Assembly: GCA_963769435.1 (NCBI GenBank)
Contig: CAVYLN010000002.1
Span: 1,736,001-1,800,000 of the forward strand
From: JADKAV01 sp963769435
GTDB taxonomy: Bacteria > Actinomycetota > Actinomycetes > S36-B12 > UBA10799
Length of the DNA stretch: 64,000 nt
Direction: 5' to 3'
Part shown: piece after piece, positions 55,130-62,619 of the stretch
Numbering within the stretch: position 1 is the first letter of the stretch
Layout: each line of letters opens with the position of its first letter
Made by a program: the position numbers and the translations under genes
Notes under the pieces: generated by a model
What the model saw: the letters and a program-made list of their open reading frames with translations, nothing else
Database searches by the model: none
What the model was told of the DNA's origin: nothing

Positions 55130-55762
55130 ATGGATCTCGACGAGTACATCGCCCACCTACTCGCGGGCGAGGACGAGATCTGCCTCGCCGAAGCGCGAGC
55201 CCAGGCCGTCGACCTCGATGGGCTGCATCGTGTGTACGTCGAGATCATCGGGCCGTCGCAGTACCGGGTCGGCGAAATGTGGGAGGCCGGCAAGATTTCG
55301 GTGGCCGGCGAGCACCTGGCGACAGCCGTCAACAGTTACGTCGCCGGCGCGTGCTACGCATCGCTGGCCAGTGGTACCGCGGGTGGGCCCCGGGCACTCG
55401 TGGCGTGCACACCGGACGAACTGCACGAGCTCGGCCCCAGGATGTTCGCCGACCTGCTCGAGTGCGACGGTTGGGACGTCGACTTCTACGGAACCTCCAT
55501 GCCCGTGCGCGACCTCATCGGCGCGATCCGCGAGCGTACGCCGCGCTTCGTCGGGCTCTCGGCGGCTCTCGTGATGCACCTGGGCAGCGTGAAGCGCTCG
55601 ATCGATGCCATCCGTGACGCTCTCGGTGATCAGACGCCACCCATCGTTGTGGGTGGTAACGCCTTCCGCGGGGAAGGCGAGTTGTGGCGCCAGGTCGGGG
55701 CTGACCTCTACGCGGCCGATGCGTCGGCGGCGGTGGTGATGCTCCGCGATCTGAAGGGCTGA
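55130..55762 (+). CDS. Cobalamin-binding protein of the B12-photoreceptor type
   Basis: A 210-residue stand-alone B12-binding protein: helical cap (1-85) and Rossmann-type domain (88-210). The cap has W51-x9-E61-H62 (MWEAGKISVAGEH), the signature of light-sensing CarH/LitR/AerR-type proteins. The cobalt-ligand motif is E97-x-H99-x-x-G102 (ELHELG). It lacks any DNA-binding domain. It starts 3 nt after the REC-GGDEF stop, so the two must be co-expressed. By analogy it may sense light through adenosylcobalamin photolysis and signal to the operon partners; this is inference. Confidence 0.88.
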   Translation: MDLDEYIAHLLAGEDEICLAEARAQAVDLDGLHRVYVEIIGPSQYRVGEMWEAGKISVAGEHLATAVNSYVAGACYASLASGTAGGPRALVACTPDELHELGPRMFADLLECDGWDVDFYGTSMPVRDLIGAIRERTPRFVGLSAALVMHLGSVKRSIDAIRDALGDQTPPIVVGGNAFRGEGELWRQVGADLYAADASAAVVMLRDLKG

Positions 55763-55863
55763 GTCGACGTTCGAGTCCACGTCGTAACAGGCGGATCCAC
55801 CGGCACCGGCGACACCCCCAGCGGACTGCGGTTGGCCTGCCCGGCGGCCACCAGGTCGGCCCT

Positions 55864-55889
55864 TAAATCGTTTCAAAAACGTTTCCAAG
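55864..55889 (+). promoter_or_regulatory. AT-rich direct repeat upstream of the rhodopsin gene
   Basis: In an otherwise GC-rich 201-bp gap, taaatCGTTTCaaaaaCGTTTCcaag contains two CGTTTC words spaced 11 bp (55869 and 55880). One helical turn spacing and the position 80-100 bp before the rhodopsin start suggest a regulator site or a promoter upstream element. Confidence 0.45.
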
Positions 55890-55963
55890 TTGCGCTCTCC
55901 ACCGGTCACCCGCATCGTGGAAGGGGCCGACACCGCGTCGGACTCCAGGCAAGGAGCCTCATC

Positions 55964-56791
55964 ATGAGCGAGTTTCTCACGGCGGGTCAATACACAACCG
56001 TCTACAACGTGCTCTCGTTTGGTCTCGCGTCCATGCTGTTCACGTCGATATTCATGGTCCTAGCGTTGAACCGCGTGCTGCCGCGATACAGGCTGGCACT
56101 GATCACGTCGGCGATGGTCACGGGCATCGCGGCATATCACTACTACCGGATCTTCAACTCATTCTCTGACGCCTTCGGCCCAGGGGGCGATCCGTTGGTC
56201 TACAACGTCGGCTACCGATACGTCGACTGGTTCCTCACCGTCCCACTGCTGCTCGTCGAGACGGTTGCGGTGCTCGCTCTTCCCGCTGCGGCACGCAAGG
56301 CGCTTCTCATCAGGCTCGTGCCGGCCTCGTTCTTGATGATCGCCCTGGGATACCCGGGCGATGCACAACTCGACTGGTTGTTCCCAGCACCGGTCTGGGG
56401 TGCATTGAGCACCATCCCCTTCCTCTACATCCTGTACGTGCTCTTCGTCGAGTTGGGCAAGTCGCTGGAGCGCCAAAGCCCTGTCGTACGCAGGAAGGTG
56501 GCGAACCTGCGACTTCTTCTGATCGCGACATGGGGTGTGTATCCGATCGCCTTCTTGTTCAACATGAATGCCGACGGATTCGAAGCCGTGCCCTTCGTCG
56601 CACGCGAAGTGGGCTACACGTTCGCTGATGTGGCTGCCAAGTGTCTGTTCGGGTTGCTGATCTACGGCATAGCTCGGGTGAAGTCCTTCGAAGATGACCC
56701 GGCGTTCGCGGAGCAAGAAGGTGGCCACGATGGCCCAGCTCCCGACAGCGCTGTGAGCGACGACGCTGATCGGGTAGTGGCACGACCTTGA
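55964..56791 (+). CDS. Proton-pumping microbial rhodopsin (actinorhodopsin/xanthorhodopsin-like)
   Basis: A 275-residue seven-helix protein; ATG 55964 follows aaggagcc. Helix C reads YRYVDWFLTVPLLLVE with D88 (acceptor), T92 and E99 (donor), the DTE set of outward proton pumps. H59 in AAYHYYRIF matches the conserved His of proteorhodopsins. K226 in TFADVAAKCLFG is the Schiff-base lysine. L96 at the tuning position predicts green absorption. G146 in VWGALSTIPF may be the carotenoid fenestration glycine. The C-terminal tail is acidic. It lies 201 bp after the B12 gene in the same orientation. Confidence 0.96.
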   Translation: MSEFLTAGQYTTVYNVLSFGLASMLFTSIFMVLALNRVLPRYRLALITSAMVTGIAAYHYYRIFNSFSDAFGPGGDPLVYNVGYRYVDWFLTVPLLLVETVAVLALPAAARKALLIRLVPASFLMIALGYPGDAQLDWLFPAPVWGALSTIPFLYILYVLFVELGKSLERQSPVVRRKVANLRLLLIATWGVYPIAFLFNMNADGFEAVPFVAREVGYTFADVAAKCLFGLLIYGIARVKSFEDDPAFAEQEGGHDGPAPDSAVSDDADRVVARP

Positions 56792-57100
56792 GGGCAGTCG
56801 GCCAACGCCTTGTGAAGGGCCGCGGCCGACTACCACCACCCGCTCCGAACGGCAGGTTCGTTGATGTTTGGTGGGCCCCATCGGATGGTCCGAATCCCTG
56901 AGCACCTGATTCGCCAGCTGTTCATGGATCCCGAGTGGACGATCGAGTAGTAGGTCGATCGTCCACTGGTGGCCGTGGGGCGAGGCGTCCTGGACCGCAC
57001 CGTTCATGATGCGCTGTCCGCCGCTCTGGCCGCGACGCCCGCGTGACCAAGATCTGGGGCCGGCTGCGACGGGTGGGGGTAGATTGCCGGGAACGACGGG
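56792..57100. other. Gap after the rhodopsin gene with a 13-bp hairpin
   Basis: No gene seen. AGTGGACGATCGA (56934-56946) and TCGATCGTCCACT (56955-56967) form a perfect stem with an 8-nt loop, a possible terminator for the rhodopsin transcript, although 140 bp away and without a T-tract. Confidence 0.5.
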
Positions 57101-57415
57101 TTGGTCGATGTGGACGACGGAGGCGGGAATGACGATTCGCTGGACGAGGTTCTCGACCTGATGGGCCGTTTCCATGATGTGGTCATGCTCCAGAAGGGCG
57201 ACGCTCGGGCGCAGGGGGAGTTCTTCTTGTACCCGGATCCGCTCATCTACGTACCGCACGGCGAAGACCTCAGTCTGGATGTCAACCACCAGATCCATCA
57301 GAGGCTCACCGACGAGCAGCACGTGCCGCTCGAGGGATGGGAACTCACCTCGTTGTGCGACGACCCGGAAAGGGCCAGGCTCGTCGGCGCCGTGTACTGG
57401 CAGGACGCGTGGTGA
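57101..57415 (+). CDS. Hypothetical acidic protein
   Basis: A 104-residue frame with TTG start (alternatives: GTG 57110). VDVDDGGGNDDSLDEVLDLM is acidic and is followed by FHDVVMLQKGDARAQGEFFL and VPHGEDLSLDVNHQIHQRL. No family is recognised. The stop overlaps a GTG that opens the next small frame, which suggests both are genuine and coupled. Confidence 0.45.
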   Translation: MVDVDDGGGNDDSLDEVLDLMGRFHDVVMLQKGDARAQGEFFLYPDPLIYVPHGEDLSLDVNHQIHQRLTDEQHVPLEGWELTSLCDDPERARLVGAVYWQDAW

Positions 57416-57561
57416 GTGCCGCGGAAGACGCTCTCATCAGGGTCGTGGTCGGTGAGGACTGGATCGTCCAGCGCACGTCCGATGGTGCGCTGAAGATCGT
57501 CCTGTACATCAATCCGTACCATCGCTTCCTTCCCGATTCAGCGCCGTTGGACCTCACCTGA
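57412..57561 (+). CDS. Hypothetical small protein
   Basis: A 49-residue frame, MSAAEDALIRVVVGEDWIVQ then RTSDGALKIVLYINPYHRFL, overlapping the previous stop by 4 nt. It looks like a compact beta-rich domain but I recognise no family. Its codon pattern matches the surrounding genes. Confidence 0.4.
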   Translation: MSAAEDALIRVVVGEDWIVQRTSDGALKIVLYINPYHRFLPDSAPLDLT

Positions 57562-57840
57562 GGCGTCTGACCGGCTTGGTGGCTTGCGGTTCTGCGGTGG
57601 TGCTTTCGGCGAGATTCCCACGTGAGGCAGCACCAGGACATGGGTGAGTCGGCCGGCGGTGGTAGCCGACTGCGGGATCGTTGGATCGTAGGCGGCGGAT
57701 GAACCGCTGCAAGCCTTGGTCACTGGACGGCACTGGTTCCCGTGGGCGAACGCGCGAACACCTCGATCGCGGTGGTGGCGCTGCTATGGTCTACCGCAAC
57801 CAGGCTGGTGCAACTTCGAATACTGGAAAGGTTTGGGCCC

Positions 57841-58198
57841 ATGTCCGACAACTCGCCACCCCCGCCGCCGCCCTCCTCCTGGCGGCCAGCCGCCCCCTCC
57901 CCCTCCGGGTTCGTACGGAGGTCAGCCCATGGGCATGCAGGGGAAGCCGAACAACAACCTCGTGTGGGCCATCCTCACCACACTGTTCTGCTGCCTGCCC
58001 TTTGGCATCGCAGCCATCGTCTCGGCGAGCAAGGTCGACTCGCTGTACGCCAGCGGCCAGTACGCCGAGGCGCAGAAGGCAGCGGACAGTGCCAAGAAAT
58101 GGAGCATCTGGGCCGCAGTGTCAGGCGTGGTGGTGATCGTTGGGTACCTCGTGTTCGTGGTGATCCTGGGCGTCGCCGCAGGCTCCAGCGGCTACTGA
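57841..58198 (+). CDS. CD225/dispanin-family membrane protein (frameshifted)
   Basis: A Pro-rich N-terminus (MSDNSPPPPP) continues, after one extra C in a ccccc run near 57865, as GGQPPPPPPGSYGGQPMGMQ and then the CD225 domain: NNLVWAILTTLFCCLPFGIA AIVSASKVDSLYASGQYAEA. A second membrane helix ends the protein (AVSGVVVIVGYLVFVVILGV). The family is related to interferon-induced transmembrane proteins; bacterial function unknown. It is followed by a DUF2752 gene, a common pairing. Confidence 0.87.
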
Positions 58199-58212
58199 GG
58201 CAACCCGAGACG

Positions 58213-58635
58213 ATGTCTGCGCGAAGCGCCCCCGCGCAATCGACGGTCACGCAGGTTGGGAACCCGCGCGGGTTTCCAACGAGCACCGTGCGGCAGATGA
58301 CGCCGAGACTGCTGCCGCTGGGTTTGGTCGTGGCGCTGGCCACGGCGGTGGCGGTCAGGGACCCGCACGCATCCGGGTCCTGGGCGTTGTGCCCAACGAA
58401 TGCACTCCTCGGCATCTACTGCCCGGGGTGTGGATCCCTGCGGGGATTGCACGACCTGACCCAGGGCAGGATCATCGAGTCCGTCGGGCACAATGCGCTG
58501 CTGATCCCCGGCATTCTCTTCCTGCTCTTCGCTGCCTTCAGGCGACCGGGGTCTCGATGGGCCACGGTCTGGCTGGTCGCCTTCGTCATGTTCTTTGTTG
58601 TCAGGAACATCCCCGGGAGCGTCTTCGCCCCCTAG
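58213..58635 (+). CDS. DUF2752-family membrane protein
   Basis: A 140-residue protein with membrane helices LLPLGLVVALATAVAVRD, LLIPGILFLLFAAF and VWLVAFVMFFVVRNI. The family signature is CPTNALLGIYCPGCGSLRGLHDLTQG: cysteines around P-G-C-G. It lies 15 nt after the CD225 gene. Function is unknown. Confidence 0.88.
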   Translation: MSARSAPAQSTVTQVGNPRGFPTSTVRQMTPRLLPLGLVVALATAVAVRDPHASGSWALCPTNALLGIYCPGCGSLRGLHDLTQGRIIESVGHNALLIPGILFLLFAAFRRPGSRWATVWLVAFVMFFVVRNIPGSVFAP

Positions 58636-58881
58636 CGCCGCCGCGGGCTACCCATGGCCGACGGATTGAAGGCTCGGTCCCGCCGACGCGGGCACGAGTG
58701 AGTTGGCGCTGACGCTTGCTCGGCGGTTGACACGGCCAACGCGCCGGTGATGAGGGGCGATCTCCAAAGCGTTGTGGCTGTCGCCGCACTTGGCGAATGT
58801 GCTGACGTGCGCGCATCCGGTGCGGAGGGTGCGGGGAGCCGGGACGCCTGACGGAATAGCTTTCGTCTCGCGCGGCGGGTT

Positions 58882-59355
58882 TCACGCCAGACGCATCTGA
58901 GCCAGTGAGGCTCTCGCACCGCCCCCGCTGATATCAGGGATGATCCTCAGTTCGAGCATGGTGACCCCGGCGAGTTCGACGTGTTGGTCCTCGGTCTGTC
59001 GCGTCGCACCCTGGGGGCTGAAGTTCCATTGCTGGCGCATGACGTCGTGGACGGTCCGCCCGCCGTCGGCGGACCATCGCAACACGAACTCCTGCGTGCG
59101 CTCAACACTTGGCTCGACGAACTCCAGCCGGATGCGGCGCAGGGGCAGCGGTTGAGCGAAAAGCAGTCGGATCGTCTGCTCGCCAGGATCCGAGGCCCGC
59201 CAGCCCGAGGTGCCACCGGGGAGCAGCGCCGACTCGATGGGATACGTCGGGTCTTCGGAAGTGACCTCGACCTCGGCCAGGTCCTCGAGATCCAACCAGT
59301 CCTCACCCGACGGCGGGGTGGTTTCAGCAGCTGTAGGGATGATTCTCTTGCGCAT
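58882..59355 (-). CDS. Discoidin-like (F5/8 type C) carbohydrate-binding-type protein
   Basis: A 157-residue protein starting MRKRIIPTAAETTPPSGEDW. The beta-sandwich pattern SEDPTYPIESALLPGGTSGW RASDPGEQTIRLLFAQPLPL RRIRLEFVE and LELRIIPDISGGGARASLAQ resembles discoidin folds. No signal peptide, so a cytoplasmic protein of unknown ligand is possible. The longer frame to 59553 starts in a different gene remnant. Confidence 0.7.
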   Translation of the reverse strand: MRKRIIPTAAETTPPSGEDWLDLEDLAEVEVTSEDPTYPIESALLPGGTSGWRASDPGEQTIRLLFAQPLPLRRIRLEFVEPSVERTQEFVLRWSADGGRTVHDVMRQQWNFSPQGATRQTEDQHVELAGVTMLELRIIPDISGGGARASLAQMRLA

Positions 59356-59428
59356 GGGTGCGGCTCCTCGACTCGCATCAGGGTAACCCGTACCGCGCGC
59401 GTCTGGGTGCGGAGCGCATCCCGGGGGC

Positions 59429-59553
59429 GTGGCCCGCTCGCCCGTCTGTGCGACGCGCAACTCCTGCACGAGTTCGGCGAAGTTGCGGTCCGCACGCTCC
59501 GACCGACTCTCGTCCCGCTCCCGCTCGGACGTCGGCCTTGGAGAGTCATTCAC
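59429..59553 (-). pseudogene. Remnant of a DUF6328-type membrane protein gene
   Basis: MNDSPRPTSERERDESRSER then ADRNFAELVQELRVAQTGE matches the N-terminal soluble stretch of DUF6328 proteins, but the membrane helices that should follow are missing and the frame runs through unrelated sequence into the discoidin gene. Confidence 0.6.
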
Positions 59554-59695
59554 TCTCCTGTTTGCCCGTCGCGCGGCTCGTCATACGCGGACAATCGACA
59601 CGGGGCAGCCGCTCAGCCCACCGCCGTTGCCGAGCCCGCGAGGGCAACGTTCGGCTAACCGGTCTTCGCCGGTCGACAAGGTCTACGCTGCAGCG

Positions 59696-60037
59696 GTGGC
59701 TGACGACCCGGTGGTGACCGACCCGCAGTTGTATTCGGTGGTATTCGAGAACGACCGGGTCCGCGTCCTGCGGTACCACGATCAGCCCGGTGACCGCACG
59801 CATCCGCACAGCCACCCCGACAGCGTGATGATCACCATGTCCTCCTTCGATCGACGACTGCGCCACGGTGACCAGGAGATCGACGTCTCGCTTCCAGCCG
59901 GCGAAGTGAGGTGGCTCGACGCACAGGAACACTCCGGGGAGAACATCGGCACGTCGGACACGGCCACGTTCTTCGTGGAACTCAAGGAGCCCGCATCCGG
60001 AGGGCCGACACCCGGACGACTCGGTCCGATCGGCTGA
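59696..60037 (+). CDS. Cupin-domain protein
   Basis: A 113-residue single cupin; the start is GTG 59696. FENDRVRVLRYHDQPGDRTH PHSHPDSVMITMSSFDRRLR holds the metal-binding H-x-H pattern, and SLPAGEVRWLDAQEHSGENI is the second cupin motif. Small cupins of this type are often sensors or isomerases; its role is unknown. Confidence 0.82.
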   Translation: MADDPVVTDPQLYSVVFENDRVRVLRYHDQPGDRTHPHSHPDSVMITMSSFDRRLRHGDQEIDVSLPAGEVRWLDAQEHSGENIGTSDTATFFVELKEPASGGPTPGRLGPIG

Positions 60038-60303
60038 TTCACCCGGCGCCCCAGTCCTCGAGGAGAACGGCACATTCTCGATGCTGCGCGACGGGGCGCG
60101 GATCATCCGGACGCGGTCCGGCGACAGGCTTGCCCGCGGCTCTTCGCCTATGCGGCGGGTGCTGCGGTCAGCGGGGAACTGACCTCGGGCGGATGATCAG
60201 GCGGGTTGCCGAATTGCCGACCGTGTACGCCCAGCTCTGGGACGGCGAACCCGCACTGGGCACGTGCTGTGCCGAGCCCTTCAGGCAAGCCCCCCGCAAC
60301 TGG

Positions 60304-61482
60304 TCATCGGAAGGTGACGACGTCGATGTCGTTGAAGCCTTGCTCGCGGCGCTTTCCCTTGCCGGCGGAGTCGAACTGCACGGGGGTGCCGACAAGGTCG
60401 GACTCGACGAAAGCTGCCAGATCGGGGACGACCCCGTCGAATCGGAACCGGTCGATCGTGAACGGCAGGCCATTCGCGTCGAGCAGGGAAGGACGGTCCA
60501 TCAGCTGGAAATGAAGATGAGGCCCGGTGGTGTTCCCGGAGTTCCCCAGCTTGCCCAATACTTGCCCCGCCTTCACCCTTTGGCCTGGGCTCACTCGCAC
60601 ACTTCCGGGTTTGAGGTGCGCGTACCCTGCGTACACGCCGGCGTCCAGTTTGATGATGACGTGGTTGCCGTCGAGGGCCTCGTCGGTGACGGGGACGGGG
60701 GCGTTGGGGACCTGGTTGGGATAGTCGTCCACCGCGACCACGACCTTGCCGTCGCCCACCGCCAACAGCGGCGTGCCGTAGTTGAAGTAGCTGGAGTTCT
60801 TCGAGGCGCTGCCCCGGTGTGTGCGACCGGCCCCGTTGAGGCGCGCGGAGAAGTCGACCGCGAATCGCTGCCCCAAGCGAAGCCGGCCATTGACCGGAGC
60901 CAGCGCCCGCCGGTGCGCCCCGATCACGCCGACCCACCGCCCCCCCGGCAATGGTGGTGCGATGACCCTCGCTGCCCGACGCTCGACGGCGACACCTTTG
61001 GTTGTGTAGGTGATCCTGGGGCCAACGGGCAGGCCGTCGGGAACCGTTATGGTCAGGCGATGCCTCATCGTCCGCGGCACCGAACGCCGCTTGTTCAAGG
61101 TGAGGTCTATCCAGACGGGAACGGTGGAGTTCGGACTCATCGTTGTTGTGGGTGCCTGGCCTTGCGCGCCCATGGAGGCCGCGAGCTCGTCGCCGGATAG
61201 CCGGGCCACAGAGCGACCCCCTTTGCCCAGGATGTCGATCGCCTTGACCTGGGCCTCTATGGGCACGGCGTTGGTCAGCAACAATTCGTACTGCAGATGG
61301 AAGCGACCGTCCATGCCCTTGAACCAACTCGGCGTCGAGAGCACATCCAGAATGACCGGAGTTATCTTCTGACTGCGGGCAGGGGCCGTAGCCTCGGATG
61401 TGCCGCTGGCCGGTGCCGCGATGAGGCTGACACTTACGGTCAGCGCCGCGATGGCCACAGGAACGTTGCGCAGGGGAGGCAT
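60304..61482 (-). CDS. M23 (LytM)-family peptidase-like secreted protein
   Basis: About 392 residues from MPPLRNVPVAIAALTVSVSL, a signal peptide. A beta-rich N-terminal region (residues about 40-200) precedes the M23 domain: YGTPLLAVGDGKVVVAVDDY, LDGNHVIIKLDAGVYAGYAH, VKAGQVLGKLGNSGNTTGPH and LHFQLMD. The HxH of PHLHF is intact. The upstream THRG should carry an Asp a few residues later and does not, so metal binding may be altered. Peptidoglycan or peptide hydrolysis is likely but not certain. Confidence 0.8.
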   Translation of the reverse strand: MPPLRNVPVAIAALTVSVSLIAAPASGTSEATAPARSQKITPVILDVLSTPSWFKGMDGRFHLQYELLLTNAVPIEAQVKAIDILGKGGRSVARLSGDELAASMGAQGQAPTTTMSPNSTVPVWIDLTLNKRRSVPRTMRHRLTITVPDGLPVGPRITYTTKGVAVERRAARVIAPPLPGGRWVGVIGAHRRALAPVNGRLRLGQRFAVDFSARLNGAGRTHRGSASKNSSYFNYGTPLLAVGDGKVVVAVDDYPNQVPNAPVPVTDEALDGNHVIIKLDAGVYAGYAHLKPGSVRVSPGQRVKAGQVLGKLGNSGNTTGPHLHFQLMDRPSLLDANGLPFTIDRFRFDGVVPDLAAFVESDLVGTPVQFDSAGKGKRREQGFNDIDVVTFR

Positions 61483-61864
61483 GGGCGACGGTAGCACGCG
61501 GACCTGTCTTCGACGATCGCTCGGGAGAGCGGTCACCTTCACCAACGGGCCGCACGTGGTGACCGCCACGCTGTCCTTCAACGACCACAGATCCATGAGT
61601 GTTTCATGCGGCCGGGTCGTCACCTCGTCCATCGCGGCGACGCCGTCTACCACCGTCCCGACGGTCCAGTCGTCTACGGGGAGTTCACCGTTGCGTCGAT
61701 CGACTACGACGTCTCGGGGCCGATACCGGACTGACGATGATCCGTGCTCTCGTGATCAGGGTGACGGAAGCGGTGCGTGCCTTCGGATGCATTCCGGACT
61801 CCACGACTCGGACCGGCGACCACTCGACACCCGGGTGTGCCCGGGTGTCGAGTGGATCCACGCA
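61483..61864. other. Gap with a gene-end fragment and a strong hairpin
   Basis: The plus strand at about 61607-61735 reads RHLVHRGDAVYHRPDGPVVY and GEFTVASIDYDV followed by a stop, possibly the tail of a lost gene. A perfect 16-bp stem, CCACTCGACACCCGGG and its complement (61820-61855, loop TGTG), lies just downstream of the convergent gene end and probably terminates transcription. Confidence 0.5.
61820..61855. terminator. 16-bp hairpin, bidirectional terminator candidate
   Basis: Perfect inverted arms with a 4-nt loop, 10 nt from the stop of the DUF4386 gene on the minus strand. There is no T-tract. Confidence 0.6.
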
Positions 61865-62569
61865 TCATCCAGCGGCAACGAGTAGGGGCTTCGCCGCCGG
61901 ATCGTCGATGTCGACCGGGCGCTTACGTAGCAGAACGATGCCGAGCCCAGCGAACCAGACGATGACCAGCAGCCCGAACACGACTGCGATGCCGGCCAGG
62001 CCAGGGACCGTCGAGACGATCCCCGCGGCACCCACGACCAGGCCGAGCCAGGTCAGCCAGCGTGGAAACACGTGTCCGCGCAGCGCCGCCAGGCTCATGA
62101 GCAGGATCCAAGTACCACCAAGCACCTCGCCACCGGCTCCACCGAGGCCGCCGGCCACCGGTTCGATGGCCTGCCACGCTGCGACCGCTGCGGCTGGATC
62201 GCTGTCGCGCAGTTCGACGACAGAGCCCATGCCGACGACGAACACCATGCCACTGGCCACGAGCATTCCAGCCCAGATCAAGCCGATGGCGGCTGCTACC
62301 CGGGCCGTCGCCGGGGCGGCGCTGGCCAGACGAGGAAGCAGGCCCAGCGCGAGGGCGGCGACCACAAGGCCGAACCCCACGTAGGCGATCAGGTACATGA
62401 CGTGGATGCCGAGTTGGTGTTGCACGAGCAGGTCCACCTTGGCGACCGGGTCGGTCACCGAGGGGTAGTCCGTGCCGACGAGGAAATAGACCATTGCGGC
62501 CACCAGGGCCGCGGCCAGGTAGAGCGCAGCAAGGCCCAGCGACCGGGGCGTGGTTGTCGTTGTCTTCAT
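61865..62569 (-). CDS. DUF4386-type membrane protein
   Basis: A 234-residue protein with six hydrophobic helices: LAALYLAAALVAAMVYFLVG, HVMYLIAYVGFGLVVAALAL, AAIGLIWAGMLVASGMVFVV, GGTWILLMSLAALRGHVF, WLTWLGLVVGAAGIVSTVPG and VVFGLLVIVWFAGLGIVLL. DUF4386 proteins have unknown function. The start follows ggaggtgcgtc. Two CTTAC-N3-GTAAG operator sites lie immediately upstream, so the neighbouring TetR regulator probably represses it. Confidence 0.85.
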   Translation of the reverse strand: MKTTTTTPRSLGLAALYLAAALVAAMVYFLVGTDYPSVTDPVAKVDLLVQHQLGIHVMYLIAYVGFGLVVAALALGLLPRLASAAPATARVAAAIGLIWAGMLVASGMVFVVGMGSVVELRDSDPAAAVAAWQAIEPVAGGLGGAGGEVLGGTWILLMSLAALRGHVFPRWLTWLGLVVGAAGIVSTVPGLAGIAVVFGLLVIVWFAGLGIVLLRKRPVDIDDPAAKPLLVAAG

Positions 62570-62586
62570 GACGCACCTCCAATTGA

Positions 62587-62619
62587 CTTACAAGGTAAGT
62601 ATGACACTTACCTTGTAAG
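62587..62619. promoter_or_regulatory. Double TetR operator CTTAC-N3-GTAAG
   Basis: CTTACaagGTAAG at 62587-62599 and CTTACcttGTAAG at 62607-62619. Each is a 13-bp palindrome and the two centres are 20 bp apart. They lie between the DUF4386 start and the tetR stop. Confidence 0.8.

Noticed and set aside
55130..55762. Methionine-synthase- or methyltransferase-type corrinoid protein
   Set aside because: The motif is ExHxxG with W-x9-EH in the cap and no methyltransferase partner is encoded nearby.
57538..57723. 61-codon minus-strand frame that could be a transposase remnant
   Set aside because: No transposase motif could be recognised, and it overlaps the end of the small hypothetical gene.
58632..58919. 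Open frames on the minus strand in the gap after the DUF2752 gene
   Set aside because: Arg/Pro-rich composition and no start signals; I see nothing definite in this gap.
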